This document shows, in pieces, positions 34,447 through 45,355 of a stretch of DNA of 64,000 nucleotides. The number at the start of each line of letters is the position of its first letter. Position 1 is the stretch's first letter. Source of the stretch: Pedobacter segetis (lineage in GTDB: Bacteria; Bacteroidota; Bacteroidia; Sphingobacteriales; Sphingobacteriaceae); assembly GCF_016623585.1 (NCBI RefSeq), contig NZ_JAEHFY010000009.1:1-64000 (forward strand), given 5' to 3'. The translations under genes and the position numbers were made by a program. Below the pieces are notes generated by a model. It worked only from the letters and a program-made list of their open reading frames with translations, was not told where the DNA came from and ran no database searches.

Positions 34447-35937
34447 TTATAATACCAATTCAAAGTGCTCTTGCACTTTTTCTTTTTTAATCTCTTCTAT
34501 CAATTTAACTTTGCCTTCTTCCAAAAAGATCCTTTTTTCTAAGCAAGAAGGAAGCTGCGATTCATAATGGCCAACATAAATCACTGTTATTCCGTTGGTG
34601 CACAGCTCATCAATTAATTGATTAAAATATTGTGTTTGTTGATGATCTAAACCTTGGCAAGGTTCGTCTAAAATCAATAATTCTGGATTTTTGATGATAG
34701 TCCTGGCCAATAAAACCAAGCGCTGTTTCCCCAAAGGCAGCGTGTTAAATAGATCGTTCTTGTTTTCGGTTAAGCCAAAAAATTTGATCAATTCATCAAC
34801 TTCAATGGTTTTAGAATAGGGTAAGGTTTTAAATAAACCCAAAGAATCATATAAGCCCGAAGCGATACTTCCCCAAACGGTAGAGTTATTATCAAAATAC
34901 CAATGAAATTCTGGCGATATCAAACCTATATGCTGTTTAATGTCCCAAATGCTTTCGCCGCTTCCCCGTCTGTTGCCAAATAGATAGATTTTATTGGCAT
35001 AAGATTGTGGATGATCGCCGTTAATCAAACTCAATAATGTTGATTTACCAGAACCGTTTGGGCCTTGCAATAACCATTTTTCGCCTGCTTTTACTTCCCA
35101 ATCGATATTCTTCAATACTTGCTTTTCGCCATAGCTGATATTTACATCAACCATTTTGGCGATCAACTCTGACGAATATTTTGGTGCTTCTCTTAAAAAC
35201 CTTGGAATTTCGCCCAAGCTTCCATTTGGCAAAGCCGATATTTTAAAAGCTTCATTTGCGATAGCCAATCTCCCATCTTTTATTTCTGCAAAGCGGTTGA
35301 TGCAAGAAGGCAATGCTTGGTCATTTGATATTAAAACCAACTGAACGCCACCAGTTGCTGCATCATCCAATAGAATGTTTAGGTTTTCACGAGAGGCCGA
35401 ATCCAAACCTGTATAGGGCTGGTCGATGATCAAGAATTGAGGTTTTAGCCATAAAGCCTTTACCAATTGCAATTTCTTGTGTTCCCCGCTTGATAATTGG
35501 ATCAACTGTGAATTTTTTAACCGCTCAAAACCTAAAGCGATCAAAATGGGTTCAGCATCGGCGAAAGCCAAATGATTTTCTTTGCCAAAATACATTAATT
35601 CAGCATTTACGGTTAAAGTCTCCTTAGCCTGCTGACTGGTGTATCTTTGTTGGTAATAGAAGTTGGCAACACCTTCCAGATTTTTGAATTGATACCAACT
35701 ATCCACTAATAATACCTTTGCGGGTAGTTTACTTTTATCATCAAAATTGATTAAAATTTCTCCCGAATATTCTAACAAACCAGCAATTGCTTTGGCTAAA
35801 GAAGTTTTTCCGCTTCCGCTTGCACCATATAAAACCCATTGCTCTCCGTTTTGGATAGCCCAGCTCAAATCATCAAACACCAAATTGCTTTGGTATTTGA
35901 GATTTAAATTTTGGATATGAACAATAGATTTTTTCAT
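34447..35937 (-). CDS. ModF-like tandem ABC ATPase without a permease
   Basis: A 496-residue protein with two ABC ATPase domains and no membrane segment. Domain 1 (about 1-230) has Walker A GASGSGKTSLAKA, signature LSSGEHKKL and Walker B FLIIDQPYTG. Domain 2 (about 255-490) has GPNGSGKSTLLS, a degenerate signature LPLGKQRLVLL and Walker B LLILDEPCQG. The layout matches ModF/PhrA of molybdate loci, but no molybdate transporter is near. It sits between ilvC and leuA in the branched-chain amino-acid run, so a soluble regulatory or translation-linked ATPase role is as likely as transport. Confidence 0.82.
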   Translation of the reverse strand: MKKSIVHIQNLNLKYQSNLVFDDLSWAIQNGEQWVLYGASGSGKTSLAKAIAGLLEYSGEILINFDDKSKLPAKVLLVDSWYQFKNLEGVANFYYQQRYTSQQAKETLTVNAELMYFGKENHLAFADAEPILIALGFERLKNSQLIQLSSGEHKKLQLVKALWLKPQFLIIDQPYTGLDSASRENLNILLDDAATGGVQLVLISNDQALPSCINRFAEIKDGRLAIANEAFKISALPNGSLGEIPRFLREAPKYSSELIAKMVDVNISYGEKQVLKNIDWEVKAGEKWLLQGPNGSGKSTLLSLINGDHPQSYANKIYLFGNRRGSGESIWDIKQHIGLISPEFHWYFDNNSTVWGSIASGLYDSLGLFKTLPYSKTIEVDELIKFFGLTENKNDLFNTLPLGKQRLVLLARTIIKNPELLILDEPCQGLDHQQTQYFNQLIDELCTNGITVIYVGHYESQLPSCLEKRIFLEEGKVKLIEEIKKEKVQEHFELVL

Positions 35938-35949
35938 TTTATTATTTAT

Positions 35950-36003
35950 TTGTCAGGCTGAGCGGAGTCGAAGCCTACATTTCGACTCCGCTCAATGTGA
36001 CAA
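35950..36003. repeat. Palindromic dispersed repeat after ilvC
   Basis: Two inverted 23-nt arms (35950-35972 and 35981-36003) pair over 20 of 23 positions, with core tgagcggagtcgaa and an 8-nt loop. The stop of ilvC is 5 bases away. It could act as a stabilising 3' hairpin for the upstream mRNA segment. Confidence 0.85.
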
Positions 36004-36007
36004 TCTC

Positions 36008-37489
36008 CTAAGCCGTTTTAATCGCTTTCATGGCCGTCATCGCCCTACGCAAAACTGCCCCTACTTTTTCTACCTGGTGCGTACGGATTGTCTCGTTCAC
36101 TTCAATCAGTTTTTTATTGTCCACGCCGCCATCTTTGCCTTCATTAAAGTTTTTGCCTACTAAATCGGTGCCTACTTTCTTCATGAAATCTTTTAACAGA
36201 GGTTTACAAGCCTGGTCAAATAAATAGCAACCATATTCTGCCGTATCAGAAATCACACGGTTCATTTCGAATAATTTTTTACGGGCAATGGTGTTGGCAA
36301 TCAATGGGGTTTCATGTAAAGACTCATAATAAGCAGATTCTGGTTTGATGCCTGCCTGTACCATAGTTTCAAAAGCCAGCTCCACACCTGCTCTTACAAA
36401 AGCTACCATCAAAGTATAATTGTCGAAATACTCCTGCTCGTTGATTTTTACATCGCCGGCCGGGGTTTTTTCAAAAGCGGTTTCTCCGGTTTCCGCTCTC
36501 CATTTTAATAGGTTTTTATCTCCGTTTGCCCAGTCTTCCATCATGGTCTTGCTAAATTCTCCGCTCATGATATCATCTTGATGCTTTTGGAAAAGCGGAC
36601 GCATGATGTTTTTTAATTCTTCTGAAATTTCAAAAGCTTTGATCTTTGCAGGATTGCTCAATCTATCCATCATGGCAGTAATACCACCTTGTTTTAAGGC
36701 TTCGGTAATTACTTCCACACCATATTGAACCAGTTTTGAAGCATAACCGGCATCAATCCCTTTCTCCATCATTTTATCGAAAGATAGGATAGAGCCCGTT
36801 TGCAATAAACCGCAAAGAATGGTTTGCTCGCCCATTAAGTCTGATTTTACTTCTGCTACAAAAGAAGACAATAAAACACCCGCTTTATGCCCACCTGTAC
36901 CCACGGCATAAGCTTTTGCTTGCGCTAATCCTTTTCCTTGTGGGTCGTTCTCTGGGTGAACGGCAATTAATGTTGGTACTCCAAAACCTCTTACATATTC
37001 TGCCCTTACTTCACTTCCCGGGCATTTTGGGGCTACCATAATCACGGTAATATCCTTACGGATTTGCATCCCTTCTTCTACGATATTGAAACCATGAGAG
37101 TAAGAAAGTGTAGCTCCTTGTTTCATCAAAGGCATTACCGCTTTTACAACAGCGGTATGTTGTTTATCTGGGGTTAAGTTGATCAAAATATCTGCAGAAG
37201 GGATCAATTCTTCATAGGTACCTACCTTAAAATTGTTTTCTGTGGCGTTTTTCCAAGAATCTCTTTTCCCATCGATTGCCTCTTTACGTAAAGTGTAGCT
37301 CACGTCCAATCCGCTATCACGTAAGTTTAAACCTTGGTTTAAGCCTTGCGCACCGCAACCTATAATGACCAATTTTTTGCCTTTTAAAGCATCTACGCCA
37401 TCGGCAAATTCGCTGCTATCCATAAATTCGCAAACACCCAATTGGTTTAATTTTTCTCTTAATGGTAATGTGTTGAAATAATTTGACAT
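36008..37489 (-). CDS. ilvC: Ketol-acid reductoisomerase (class II)
   Basis: Mg- and NADPH-dependent isomeroreductase for valine and isoleucine. At 493 residues it is the long class II form, with a duplicated knotted domain as in Escherichia coli, not the roughly 330-residue class I. The Rossmann motif [17 protein letters not shown] lies near residues 44-60, with [16 protein letters not shown] in the cofactor loop, [15 protein letters not shown] near 152-166, and later active-site acidic residues in [13 protein letters not shown]. It lies between ilvN and the ATPase gene. Confidence 0.97.
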   Translation of the reverse strand: MSNYFNTLPLREKLNQLGVCEFMDSSEFADGVDALKGKKLVIIGCGAQGLNQGLNLRDSGLDVSYTLRKEAIDGKRDSWKNATENNFKVGTYEELIPSADILINLTPDKQHTAVVKAVMPLMKQGATLSYSHGFNIVEEGMQIRKDITVIMVAPKCPGSEVRAEYVRGFGVPTLIAVHPENDPQGKGLAQAKAYAVGTGGHKAGVLLSSFVAEVKSDLMGEQTILCGLLQTGSILSFDKMMEKGIDAGYASKLVQYGVEVITEALKQGGITAMMDRLSNPAKIKAFEISEELKNIMRPLFQKHQDDIMSGEFSKTMMEDWANGDKNLLKWRAETGETAFEKTPAGDVKINEQEYFDNYTLMVAFVRAGVELAFETMVQAGIKPESAYYESLHETPLIANTIARKKLFEMNRVISDTAEYGCYLFDQACKPLLKDFMKKVGTDLVGKNFNEGKDGGVDNKKLIEVNETIRTHQVEKVGAVLRRAMTAMKAIKTA

Positions 37490-37535
37490 TTTCTTTTTGT
37501 TAAATAGTTTATTGTCCTTGGTGTATGGACTAAAA

Positions 37536-38138
37536 TTACATGGTAAAAACTTTTTGCCCTTTGTTCAAATACTCGTTCTCCACTACATCTTCTCCTGGTT
37601 CCAATCTTTCAAATTCACGAAGCTTTGCGTGGAAACCATCGCTATCTTTAATAATGGCTACTCTGGCACTCCTTACAAATTCAATAAGGCCGTATTGCTG
37701 CAATACATTTACCAAGGCATCTGTTTCTTCACGGTGGCCAGTTGTTTCAAAAACAGTATAATCTTTACGGATCACAACCGCTCTTGCGCCATATTCGCGA
37801 AGCAAACGTTCTACGCTCACATGTTCTGCAATCACATCTGTTGGTACTTTATAAAGTGCCAATTCTTGCCAAATCACATCATCATTGGTATTAAAATAAA
37901 CTTTTAAAACCTCCACTTGCTTCTCTAGCTGGCGGGCAACTTTTTTTACTACCTCCTCGGTTTCTGTTATCACGATATTGAAGCGGTGGATACTTTCTAC
38001 CTCAGAAGGGGAAGTATTTAAACTCTCCACATTCAGCTTTCTCCTGCTAAAGATAATGGCGATTCTATTTAATAAACCAATCTGGTTTTCGGTATAAACC
38101 GTGATGTTAAATTCCTTCTTTTCTATTGTTGATTCCAT
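37536..38138 (-). CDS. ilvN: Acetolactate synthase regulatory subunit
   Basis: Small ACT-domain subunit that confers valine feedback control on the catalytic subunit. Its 200 residues contain an N-terminal ACT domain ([20 protein letters not shown] near residues 10-29 and [19 protein letters not shown]) and the C-terminal ALS_ss domain with [14 protein letters not shown]. It follows ilvB by 19 bases on the same strand and precedes ilvC by 46. Confidence 0.94.
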   Translation of the reverse strand: MESTIEKKEFNITVYTENQIGLLNRIAIIFSRRKLNVESLNTSPSEVESIHRFNIVITETEEVVKKVARQLEKQVEVLKVYFNTNDDVIWQELALYKVPTDVIAEHVSVERLLREYGARAVVIRKDYTVFETTGHREETDALVNVLQQYGLIEFVRSARVAIIKDSDGFHAKLREFERLEPGEDVVENEYLNKGQKVFTM

Positions 38139-38157
38139 TTTTATGTGATTTGAAGGT

Positions 38158-39900
38158 TTATTTTAATCTGATTTCACTTACGCTACAACCTTGCGGCACC
38201 ATCGGGAAAACATTATTTTCTTTGGTTACCATCACTTCTAAAAGATAGGATCCTTTATGGTTGAGCATTGTTTTTAATGCTTCTACCAAGTTTTCCCTTT
38301 CAGAAACTTTTTGCCCTTCAATGTAATATCCCTTGGCAACGGCAACAAAATCTGGGCTGGTAATGTCCACAAAAGAATACCTTCTTTCGTTAAATAATTC
38401 TTGCCACTGGCGCACCATGCCCAAAAACTGGTTGTTCAAGATCATGATTTTCACATCGATACCGCTTTGCATAATGGTGCCCAATTCTTGGATGGTCATT
38501 TGGAAACCACCATCGCCAATTACAGCAACAACGGTTTTATTTGGCGCACCAAATTTGGCACCAATTGCTGCCGGAAGGGCAAAGCCCATGGTACCTAAAC
38601 CGCCACTGGTAATGTTACTTCTGGTATGGTTAAATTTCGCATATCGGCAAGCCACCATCTGGTGCTGCCCAACATCTGTAACGATAATCGCATCGCCATT
38701 GGTTAGGGTGTTTAATTGGTTGATGACCTCGCCCATGGTTAATTCTCCACTTGTTGGGTTACATTCTGCATTAATTACTTGGTCAATTTCTTTTTGGGTG
38801 TATTCTCTAAATCTCGCCAACCATTCGTTATGTGATTTTTCATCTATCAATGCCGTCAAAAGTGGTAAGGTCTCCTTGCAATCTCCCCAAACAGGAACGG
38901 TAGCTTTTACGTTTTTATCAATTTCGGCAGGATCGATATCCAAATGGATCACCTTTGCCTGTTTAGCATATTTGTCTAATCTGCCGGTTACGCGGTCGTC
39001 AAAACGCATTCCAATGGCAATCAGCACATCACAATCGTTGGTTAAAACATTTGGGCCATAATTGCCATGCATACCCAACATCCCAACATTTAGAGGATGA
39101 TCGGTTGGGATTGCGCCAACCCCTAAAATAGTCCATGCAGCTGGGATACCCGATTTTTCTACAAATGCCTTAAACTCTTGCTCTGCATTTCCCAAAAGCA
39201 CCCCTTGCCCAAAAAGTATAAAAGGTTTTTTGGCACTGTTGATCAAGGCTGCAGCTTGCTCCACATAAGATTGGCGAACAATTGGGTAAGGGCGGTAGCT
39301 TCTAATGTGTCCACATTTCTGATAAGCTTCCGTCTCTATTTTTTGTATCTGCGCATTTTTGGTAATATCAATCAAAACAGGGCCCGGCCTGCCAGATTTA
39401 GCGATATAGAATGCCTTTGCCAAAACTTCTGGTATTTCAGAAGCATCCGTTACCTGGTAATTCCATTTGGTTACAGGCGTAGTGATATTGATCACATCTG
39501 TTTCTTGGAAAGCATCGGTGCCTAAAAGTGAGGCGAAAACTTGCCCAGTAATGCACACCAATGGTGTACTATCAATCTGTGCATCGGCAATTCCGGTAAT
39601 TAAATTGGTTGCCCCTGGGCCACTGGTTGCAAAAACAACCCCAACTTTACCTGATGTACGGGCATAACCTTGGGCAGCATGGGTTGCACCTTGCTCATGG
39701 CGTACCAAAATATGGTTCAGCTCTTTTTTGAAATCATAAAGCGCATCATAAATTGGCATAATGGCACCTCCGGGATAACCGAAAATGGTGTCCACACCTT
39801 CTTCAATCAGTCCTTTTAATAAGATTTGAGAACCTGATAGTTCCTCGGTTTTAACTGATCCTTGTGCTTGTTTATCTTTTAATTCAAGTGTATCCATCAC
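38158..39900 (-). CDS. ilvB: Acetolactate synthase catalytic subunit
   Basis: ThDP enzyme that forms acetolactate or acetohydroxybutyrate. It has 580 residues in three domains: PYR domain (GYPGGAIMPIYDAL, catalytic glutamate in HEQGATHAAQGYA), a central FAD domain (MGMRFDDRVTGRL), and the PP domain (GDGGFQMTIQELGT, then NNQFLGMVRQWQELF). The N-terminus is extended with charged residues, common in Bacteroidota. A 288-base gap with dispersed repeats separates it from ilvD. Confidence 0.97.
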   Translation of the reverse strand: MMDTLELKDKQAQGSVKTEELSGSQILLKGLIEEGVDTIFGYPGGAIMPIYDALYDFKKELNHILVRHEQGATHAAQGYARTSGKVGVVFATSGPGATNLITGIADAQIDSTPLVCITGQVFASLLGTDAFQETDVINITTPVTKWNYQVTDASEIPEVLAKAFYIAKSGRPGPVLIDITKNAQIQKIETEAYQKCGHIRSYRPYPIVRQSYVEQAAALINSAKKPFILFGQGVLLGNAEQEFKAFVEKSGIPAAWTILGVGAIPTDHPLNVGMLGMHGNYGPNVLTNDCDVLIAIGMRFDDRVTGRLDKYAKQAKVIHLDIDPAEIDKNVKATVPVWGDCKETLPLLTALIDEKSHNEWLARFREYTQKEIDQVINAECNPTSGELTMGEVINQLNTLTNGDAIIVTDVGQHQMVACRYAKFNHTRSNITSGGLGTMGFALPAAIGAKFGAPNKTVVAVIGDGGFQMTIQELGTIMQSGIDVKIMILNNQFLGMVRQWQELFNERRYSFVDITSPDFVAVAKGYYIEGQKVSERENLVEALKTMLNHKGSYLLEVMVTKENNVFPMVPQGCSVSEIRLK

Positions 39901-39921
39901 TTTTTTGTTTGTTTCTTTTTA

Positions 39922-40110
39922 TTTTGGCGTTTAACACTCCGCCAACTGGCGGATATACCTTTTTTGTCTTATCCCTCAACTCCCTTTTCGACTCCCTCTT
40001 CGACTCCGCTCAGAGTGACAAGGCTCAGAGTGACAAGGCTCAGAGCGACAATTATTAGGATGACAAAAAAGCCTGCCCGAATTACGGGCGGGGATGCCGC
40101 TGCTATCGTT
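39922..40110. repeat. Composite palindromic repeat between ilvD and ilvB
   Basis: Begins with taacactccgccaactggcg near 39930, continues with three cgactcc modules, cgctcagagtgacaaggctc and two more short copies, and ends in cctgcccgaattacgggcgg (40073-40092) and gatgccgctgctatcg. It shares its module order with 25905-26020. No gene. Confidence 0.8.
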
Positions 40111-40188
40111 AACGCTGCCTATCGCAATTATATTGATAGCCCAAGTGGCTCTCCCTACATATTTGCGAAATGTCTATGGTTAAACAAT

Positions 40189-41868
40189 TTAATCTTCATC
40201 CGTAACACAACCCTCAGTTGCGTTTTTAACCAATTTATAATATTTATAAAGCACCCCATTTTTTACCGGTGGTTCTGGTTTTACCCAAGCTGCTCTCCTT
40301 TTTGCTATCTCATCATCGCTTACCATTAAGTTAATGGTATTGGTTATTGCGCTAATCTCAATCAAATCATTGTCTTGGATAATACCGATGTTTCCACCTT
40401 CTACGGCTTCTGGTGTAATATGCCCTACTACAAACCCATGCGTTCCGCCAGAAAAGCGTCCATCTGTGATTAATGCTACCGAAGCACCTAAACCTGCACC
40501 ATAAATAGCGGAAGTTGGTTTAAGCATTTCTGGCATTCCCGGTGCGCCCTTGGGGCCTGCATTTTTAATTACCACCACATCTCCAGCTTTAACTTTCCCT
40601 GATGATATGCCCGCGATCAGTTCAAATTCGCCATCAAAAACACGGGCCGGCCCTTTGAATGATTCTCCTTCTTTACCGCTTATTTTAGCTACCGCACCTA
40701 AGGTGGCAATATTGCCATACAACATTTGTAAATGCCCGGTTGCTTTGATCGGTTTTTCTAATGGGCGAATAATATCTTGAGCTTCAAAATCCAAGTCTTT
40801 TGCATCAGCAACGTTTTCTGCCATTGTTTTCCCGGTAACGGTGATACAATCGCCATGTAACAAACCTTTTTTCAATAAATATTTCATGATGGCAGGCATG
40901 CCCCCCATGTTGTGCACATCTTCCATCAAATATTTGCCGCTCGGTTTTAGATCTGCAATTACTGGTGTTTTATCGCTGATGTCTTGAAAATCTTTTAAAG
41001 TTAATTTCAATCCAACAGATTTTGCCATGGCAATTAAATGCAGAACAGCATTGGTAGAACCTCCCAAAACCATCACTATGATCAAAGCATTATGAAATGC
41101 TTTTTTGGTCATGATGTCTTTGGGCTTGATGTCTTTTTCCAGTAATATCTTGATGTATTTACCTGCTTCCAAGCACTCGTTTTTCTTTTCCTCGCTCAAG
41201 GCGGGATATGAAGAACTATAAGGCAAACTCATTCCCATAGCCTCGATGGCTGATGCCATCGTGTTTGCAGTGTACATCCCTCCGCATGCACCTGCACCCG
41301 GGCAAGCGTTTTCTATCACACCTTGGTAGTCTTCATCAGAAATATTGCCTGCCAGTTTTTTTCCTAAAGCTTCAAAAGCAGAAACGATATTCAGTTCTTC
41401 CCCTTTGTAATGACCGGGATGGATACTTCCGCCGTAGATCATGATGCTTGGGCGATTTAAACGACCCATTGCCATGATAGCACCCGGCATATTTTTATCG
41501 CAACCCGGCAAAGCGATAACGCCATCATAAAAATGGGCTGCACAAACCGATTCTATGGAATCTGCGATTATATCTCGAGAGACCAGAGAGTAACGCATCC
41601 CCGTGGTACCGTTGGTAAGCCCATCACTAATCCCGATGGTATTAAATGTTAAACCGACTAAATTTTGGCCCCAAACACCTTTTTTGGCGATTGCCGCCAA
41701 ATCATTAAGGTGCATATTGCAGGTATTGCCATCGTAACCCATGCTTGCAATGCCAATTTGTGCCTTTGATAGATCTTCTGTGGTTAAACCCAAGCCATAC
41801 AACATGGCCTGTGTTGCCGGTTGGGTTTTATCTTGTGTAAATGTTTTACTGTATTTATTTAATTCCAT
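40189..41868 (-). CDS. ilvD: Dihydroxy-acid dehydratase
   Basis: Iron-sulfur dehydratase forming 2-keto acids for valine and isoleucine. It has 559 residues. Cluster ligands and motifs are visible in [14 protein letters not shown] near 45-58, [18 protein letters not shown] near 117-134 and [19 protein letters not shown] near 186-204. The [11 protein letters not shown] and [15 protein letters not shown] blocks lie in the C-terminal part. The start codon abuts the ilvE stop with no gap, so the two are co-translated. Confidence 0.97.
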   Translation of the reverse strand: MELNKYSKTFTQDKTQPATQAMLYGLGLTTEDLSKAQIGIASMGYDGNTCNMHLNDLAAIAKKGVWGQNLVGLTFNTIGISDGLTNGTTGMRYSLVSRDIIADSIESVCAAHFYDGVIALPGCDKNMPGAIMAMGRLNRPSIMIYGGSIHPGHYKGEELNIVSAFEALGKKLAGNISDEDYQGVIENACPGAGACGGMYTANTMASAIEAMGMSLPYSSSYPALSEEKKNECLEAGKYIKILLEKDIKPKDIMTKKAFHNALIIVMVLGGSTNAVLHLIAMAKSVGLKLTLKDFQDISDKTPVIADLKPSGKYLMEDVHNMGGMPAIMKYLLKKGLLHGDCITVTGKTMAENVADAKDLDFEAQDIIRPLEKPIKATGHLQMLYGNIATLGAVAKISGKEGESFKGPARVFDGEFELIAGISSGKVKAGDVVVIKNAGPKGAPGMPEMLKPTSAIYGAGLGASVALITDGRFSGGTHGFVVGHITPEAVEGGNIGIIQDNDLIEISAITNTINLMVSDDEIAKRRAAWVKPEPPVKNGVLYKYYKLVKNATEGCVTDED

Positions 41869-42756
41869 TTATATAATGACTTCAAAACTTAATTTATCTA
41901 ACACTAAACTTTTATATACCCTTTGTATGCTAGAGCCAATACTATCGGCGAAAGCCAAAGGGTATCCATGATCATCAATTGATTTTAAACCTATAATTTC
42001 TACCGCTGTTCCACAAAGAAAGGCCGCATCTGCATTTTTAAATTCATCCGTAGTAATATTTTTTTCTATCACTTCAATATCTAATTGTTCTGCAATTTGA
42101 ATTACCGTTTTACGGGTAATACCAGCCATTATATTTCCTTTTTGTGGTGTATAAAGCACTCCATCTTTCTCTATAAAAACATTTGCAGAGGTTGATTCTG
42201 CGATAAAACCGTTCATATCCAACAAGATTGCTTCATCAAAACCTCTACTTTTTGCTTCTGTGATCGCTAAAACAGAATTCAGATAGTTCCCAGTTATCTT
42301 AACATCAACCGGTGCGGCTTTTGGGTTTGTTTTTTCATAAGTAGAGATACAGGTTTTTAAAAGATCGCCACCGTAAAAACTATCCCATTCCCATGCCATC
42401 ATCAAAATATGAGATTTGGTATCGCTTACCATATCCATGCCCTCATCTGTAAATACAAAAGGCCTGATGTAGGCGTTTTGTAAATTATTTTCCTCTAATA
42501 ATTTATAGGCATCTTTAATTAAGCTTTGAGTATCCCAATTAAAAGAGATGCTGATTTTTTCACAAGATTTTTTTAGCCTTTCAAAATGCTCTTTTGCCTT
42601 AAATATCTTTGTTCCGTTACCGGTGGTGTAAGATCTTAATCCTTCAAAAGCACCATAACCATACTGCGTAGTTTGGCTTTTATAGTCCATACTGTTTTCA
42701 GCGTCGTTTTTAAACGAACCGTCAATATAAATTATGTTACTTTTTGATAATTTCAT
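41869..42756 (-). CDS. ilvE: Branched-chain amino-acid aminotransferase
   Basis: PLP enzyme that makes Ile, Leu and Val from their keto acids. Its 295 residues belong to fold type IV: YGYGAFEGLRSYTT near residues 31-44, the PLP lysine region KITGNYLNSVLAITEAKSRGFDEAILLD in pieces (KITGNYLN, EAILLD), and GFIAESTSANVFIEKDG near the cofactor. It is the first structural gene after the leader peptide and attenuator, and the first gene of the roughly 15-kb amino-acid run. Confidence 0.95.
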   Translation of the reverse strand: MKLSKSNIIYIDGSFKNDAENSMDYKSQTTQYGYGAFEGLRSYTTGNGTKIFKAKEHFERLKKSCEKISISFNWDTQSLIKDAYKLLEENNLQNAYIRPFVFTDEGMDMVSDTKSHILMMAWEWDSFYGGDLLKTCISTYEKTNPKAAPVDVKITGNYLNSVLAITEAKSRGFDEAILLDMNGFIAESTSANVFIEKDGVLYTPQKGNIMAGITRKTVIQIAEQLDIEVIEKNITTDEFKNADAAFLCGTAVEIIGLKSIDDHGYPLAFADSIGSSIQRVYKSLVLDKLSFEVII

Positions 42757-42778
42757 CTAAAACGAATACCTTTTATAT

Positions 42779-42808
42779 AAAAAACGCCTTCTTGTTGGGA
42801 AGGCGTTT
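42779..42808 (-). terminator. Attenuator terminator upstream of ilvE
   Basis: On the minus strand aaacgccttc and gaaggcgttt form a perfect 10-bp stem around a 7-nt loop and run into six T. It lies 18 bases after the leader-peptide stop and 23 bases before the ilvE ATG, so it can only stop transcripts entering the operon. A GGCGT in the leader's last codons could pair with ACGCC of the terminator arm as a weak antiterminator. Confidence 0.9.
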
Positions 42809-42825
42809 AGAAATTTCTTTTTATT

Positions 42826-42900
42826 TTAATTTACACACGCCACTTTCTTATTGCCAATCAGCAGTAAGCTATTAATTATGATAATTATGACGTTTTGCAT
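42826..42900 (-). CDS. Branched-chain amino-acid leader peptide
   Basis: A 24-codon open frame too short for standard gene calling. Ile occupies residues 5-9 (five in a row) and 15, Leu occupies 12-14, and Val is at 4, 20 and 23, so half of all codons are for the three end products. It ends 18 bases before a strong intrinsic terminator that precedes ilvE. Ribosome stalling at Ile, Leu or Val codons would favour readthrough, as in enterobacterial ilv leaders. A candidate promoter (TATATTTT at 42985-42992, minus strand, with TTTG at 43014-43017) is weak. The frame and hairpin are seen; regulation is inferred. Confidence 0.85.
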   Translation of the reverse strand: MQNVIIIIINSLLLIGNKKVACVN

Positions 42901-43181
42901 TTTTGATTTAATCTTAATTTTTGATATTCTCAAGATAGGGTATCGATTTGACGCATACAATACTTTCTAAAATAAATCTCAAAAAAAATATAATTTCATT
43001 TTTTTGTTAACCGCAAAATATAATTCTAAGTAATTTTCTTTGTTTAAGCTTATATTTCCAATTATTTAGACTAAACAACGATTTGGTTTTCGGTATATTC
43101 TGTTATGCTTACATAATAAACCTCGAAATTCTTCTTAAAATTCTTTGCGCAGCGAAAAAACTAAAAAAACGGTTCATAAAA
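42901..43181. other. AT-rich promoter region of the ilv operon
   Basis: No open frame of note. It holds the presumed start of the ilv transcript, but no box fits TAnnTTTG perfectly; the best candidate is TATATTTT on the minus strand near 42985-42992. The right end adjoins the atpC terminator. Confidence 0.4.
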
Positions 43182-43204
43182 AAACCAGCTTTTTGGGCTG
43201 GTTT
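43176..43204 (-). terminator. Intrinsic terminator after atpC
   Basis: On the minus strand aaaccagc and gctggttt pair around a 7-nt loop and run into T residues, 23 bases beyond the atpC stop. Confidence 0.88.
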
Positions 43205-43226
43205 AAAATATTTTAAAAGGATAAGG

Positions 43227-43475
43227 TTATTTTTCTTTTACACCCTCTGCTAAAACAATAACTTTATTATCGATCACTTCTACAACCCCACCTTTTGTAT
43301 AGAATTTTTGTTCTTTACCGGCACTTCTAACGATAACCTTACCGTTATCTAAGATAGATATAATGGGAGCGTGATTATTTAAAATCTCAAAAGATCCTTG
43401 CGTACCCGGGACGGTAACAGAGGTTACCTCTCCTTCAAAAACTTTCTTATCTGGTGTTAAAATTTCTAAATTCAT
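43227..43475 (-). CDS. atpC: ATP synthase F1 epsilon subunit
   Basis: Central-stalk subunit of F1. It is short (82 residues) and includes only the beta-sandwich domain (MNLEILTPDKKVFEGEV, GSFEILNNHAPIISIL, TKGGVVEVIDNKVIVLAE). The C-terminal helical hairpin of the 130-residue type is missing, as in many Bacteroidota. Without that hairpin, epsilon-type ATPase inhibition is unlikely. It follows atpD by 80 bases that contain a 13-bp palindrome. Confidence 0.92.
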   Translation of the reverse strand: MNLEILTPDKKVFEGEVTSVTVPGTQGSFEILNNHAPIISILDNGKVIVRSAGKEQKFYTKGGVVEVIDNKVIVLAEGVKEK

Positions 43476-43505
43476 GTTCGAGTTATAAGTTATAATTGAT
43501 AAGTA

Positions 43506-43542
43506 ATAGGTTTAAAGTTCTGTCTTATCACTTTAAACCTAT
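43506..43542. repeat. 13-bp inverted repeat between atpD and atpC
   Basis: ataggtttaaagt and actttaaacctat are perfect inverted arms separated by 11 bases. A single arm-like copy, ataggtttaaagtgg, appears near 48978. It may tune the relative levels of the two messages or be a dispersed repeat. Confidence 0.8.
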
Positions 43543-43555
43543 AACTTTCAACTTT

Positions 43556-45067
<1,512 letters not shown>

Positions 45068-45130
45068 TTAATGGTATTTTATTTAAAATCTCTTGTTTAT
45101 TAGGCTTTTAAGACCTTTCAAATGAGTGTG

Positions 45131-45160
45131 CAAAATTACGTTTTATTCGCTAAAAACAAA
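45131..45160 (-). promoter_or_regulatory. Promoter of atpDC with both boxes
   Basis: Minus strand: TTTG at 45160-45157, an 18-base spacer, then TAATTTTG followed by C at 45138-45131. This fits the Bacteroidota TTTG / TAnnTTTG consensus best of all sites in the window. Transcription would start near 45124, about 60 nt before the ATG. Confidence 0.75.
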
Positions 45161-45355
45161 CATAATTTTTAAAATGTTTTGATGTTTTTTGAAGCACCTT
45201 GTTTCAAAAGGCTTTAGAACACAATCACACAAAAAAATGATGCGTTTTATAGAGTGTTCTTTTAAAAGTATCGTTAAGCTTTTTCATCAAAAGAATATTG
45301 ATCAAAATTTTTCGCTAATAATAAAATAGAATTATTATGTTAGCGGCAGATTTAT
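45161..45355. other. AT-rich divergent spacer between atpD and the FadL-like gene
   Basis: No gene or repeat is evident. It holds only the flanks of the two divergent promoters. Confidence 0.5.

Noticed and set aside
38333-39061. 242-residue plus-strand frame
   Set aside because: Antisense to ilvB, which has all ThDP and FAD motifs.
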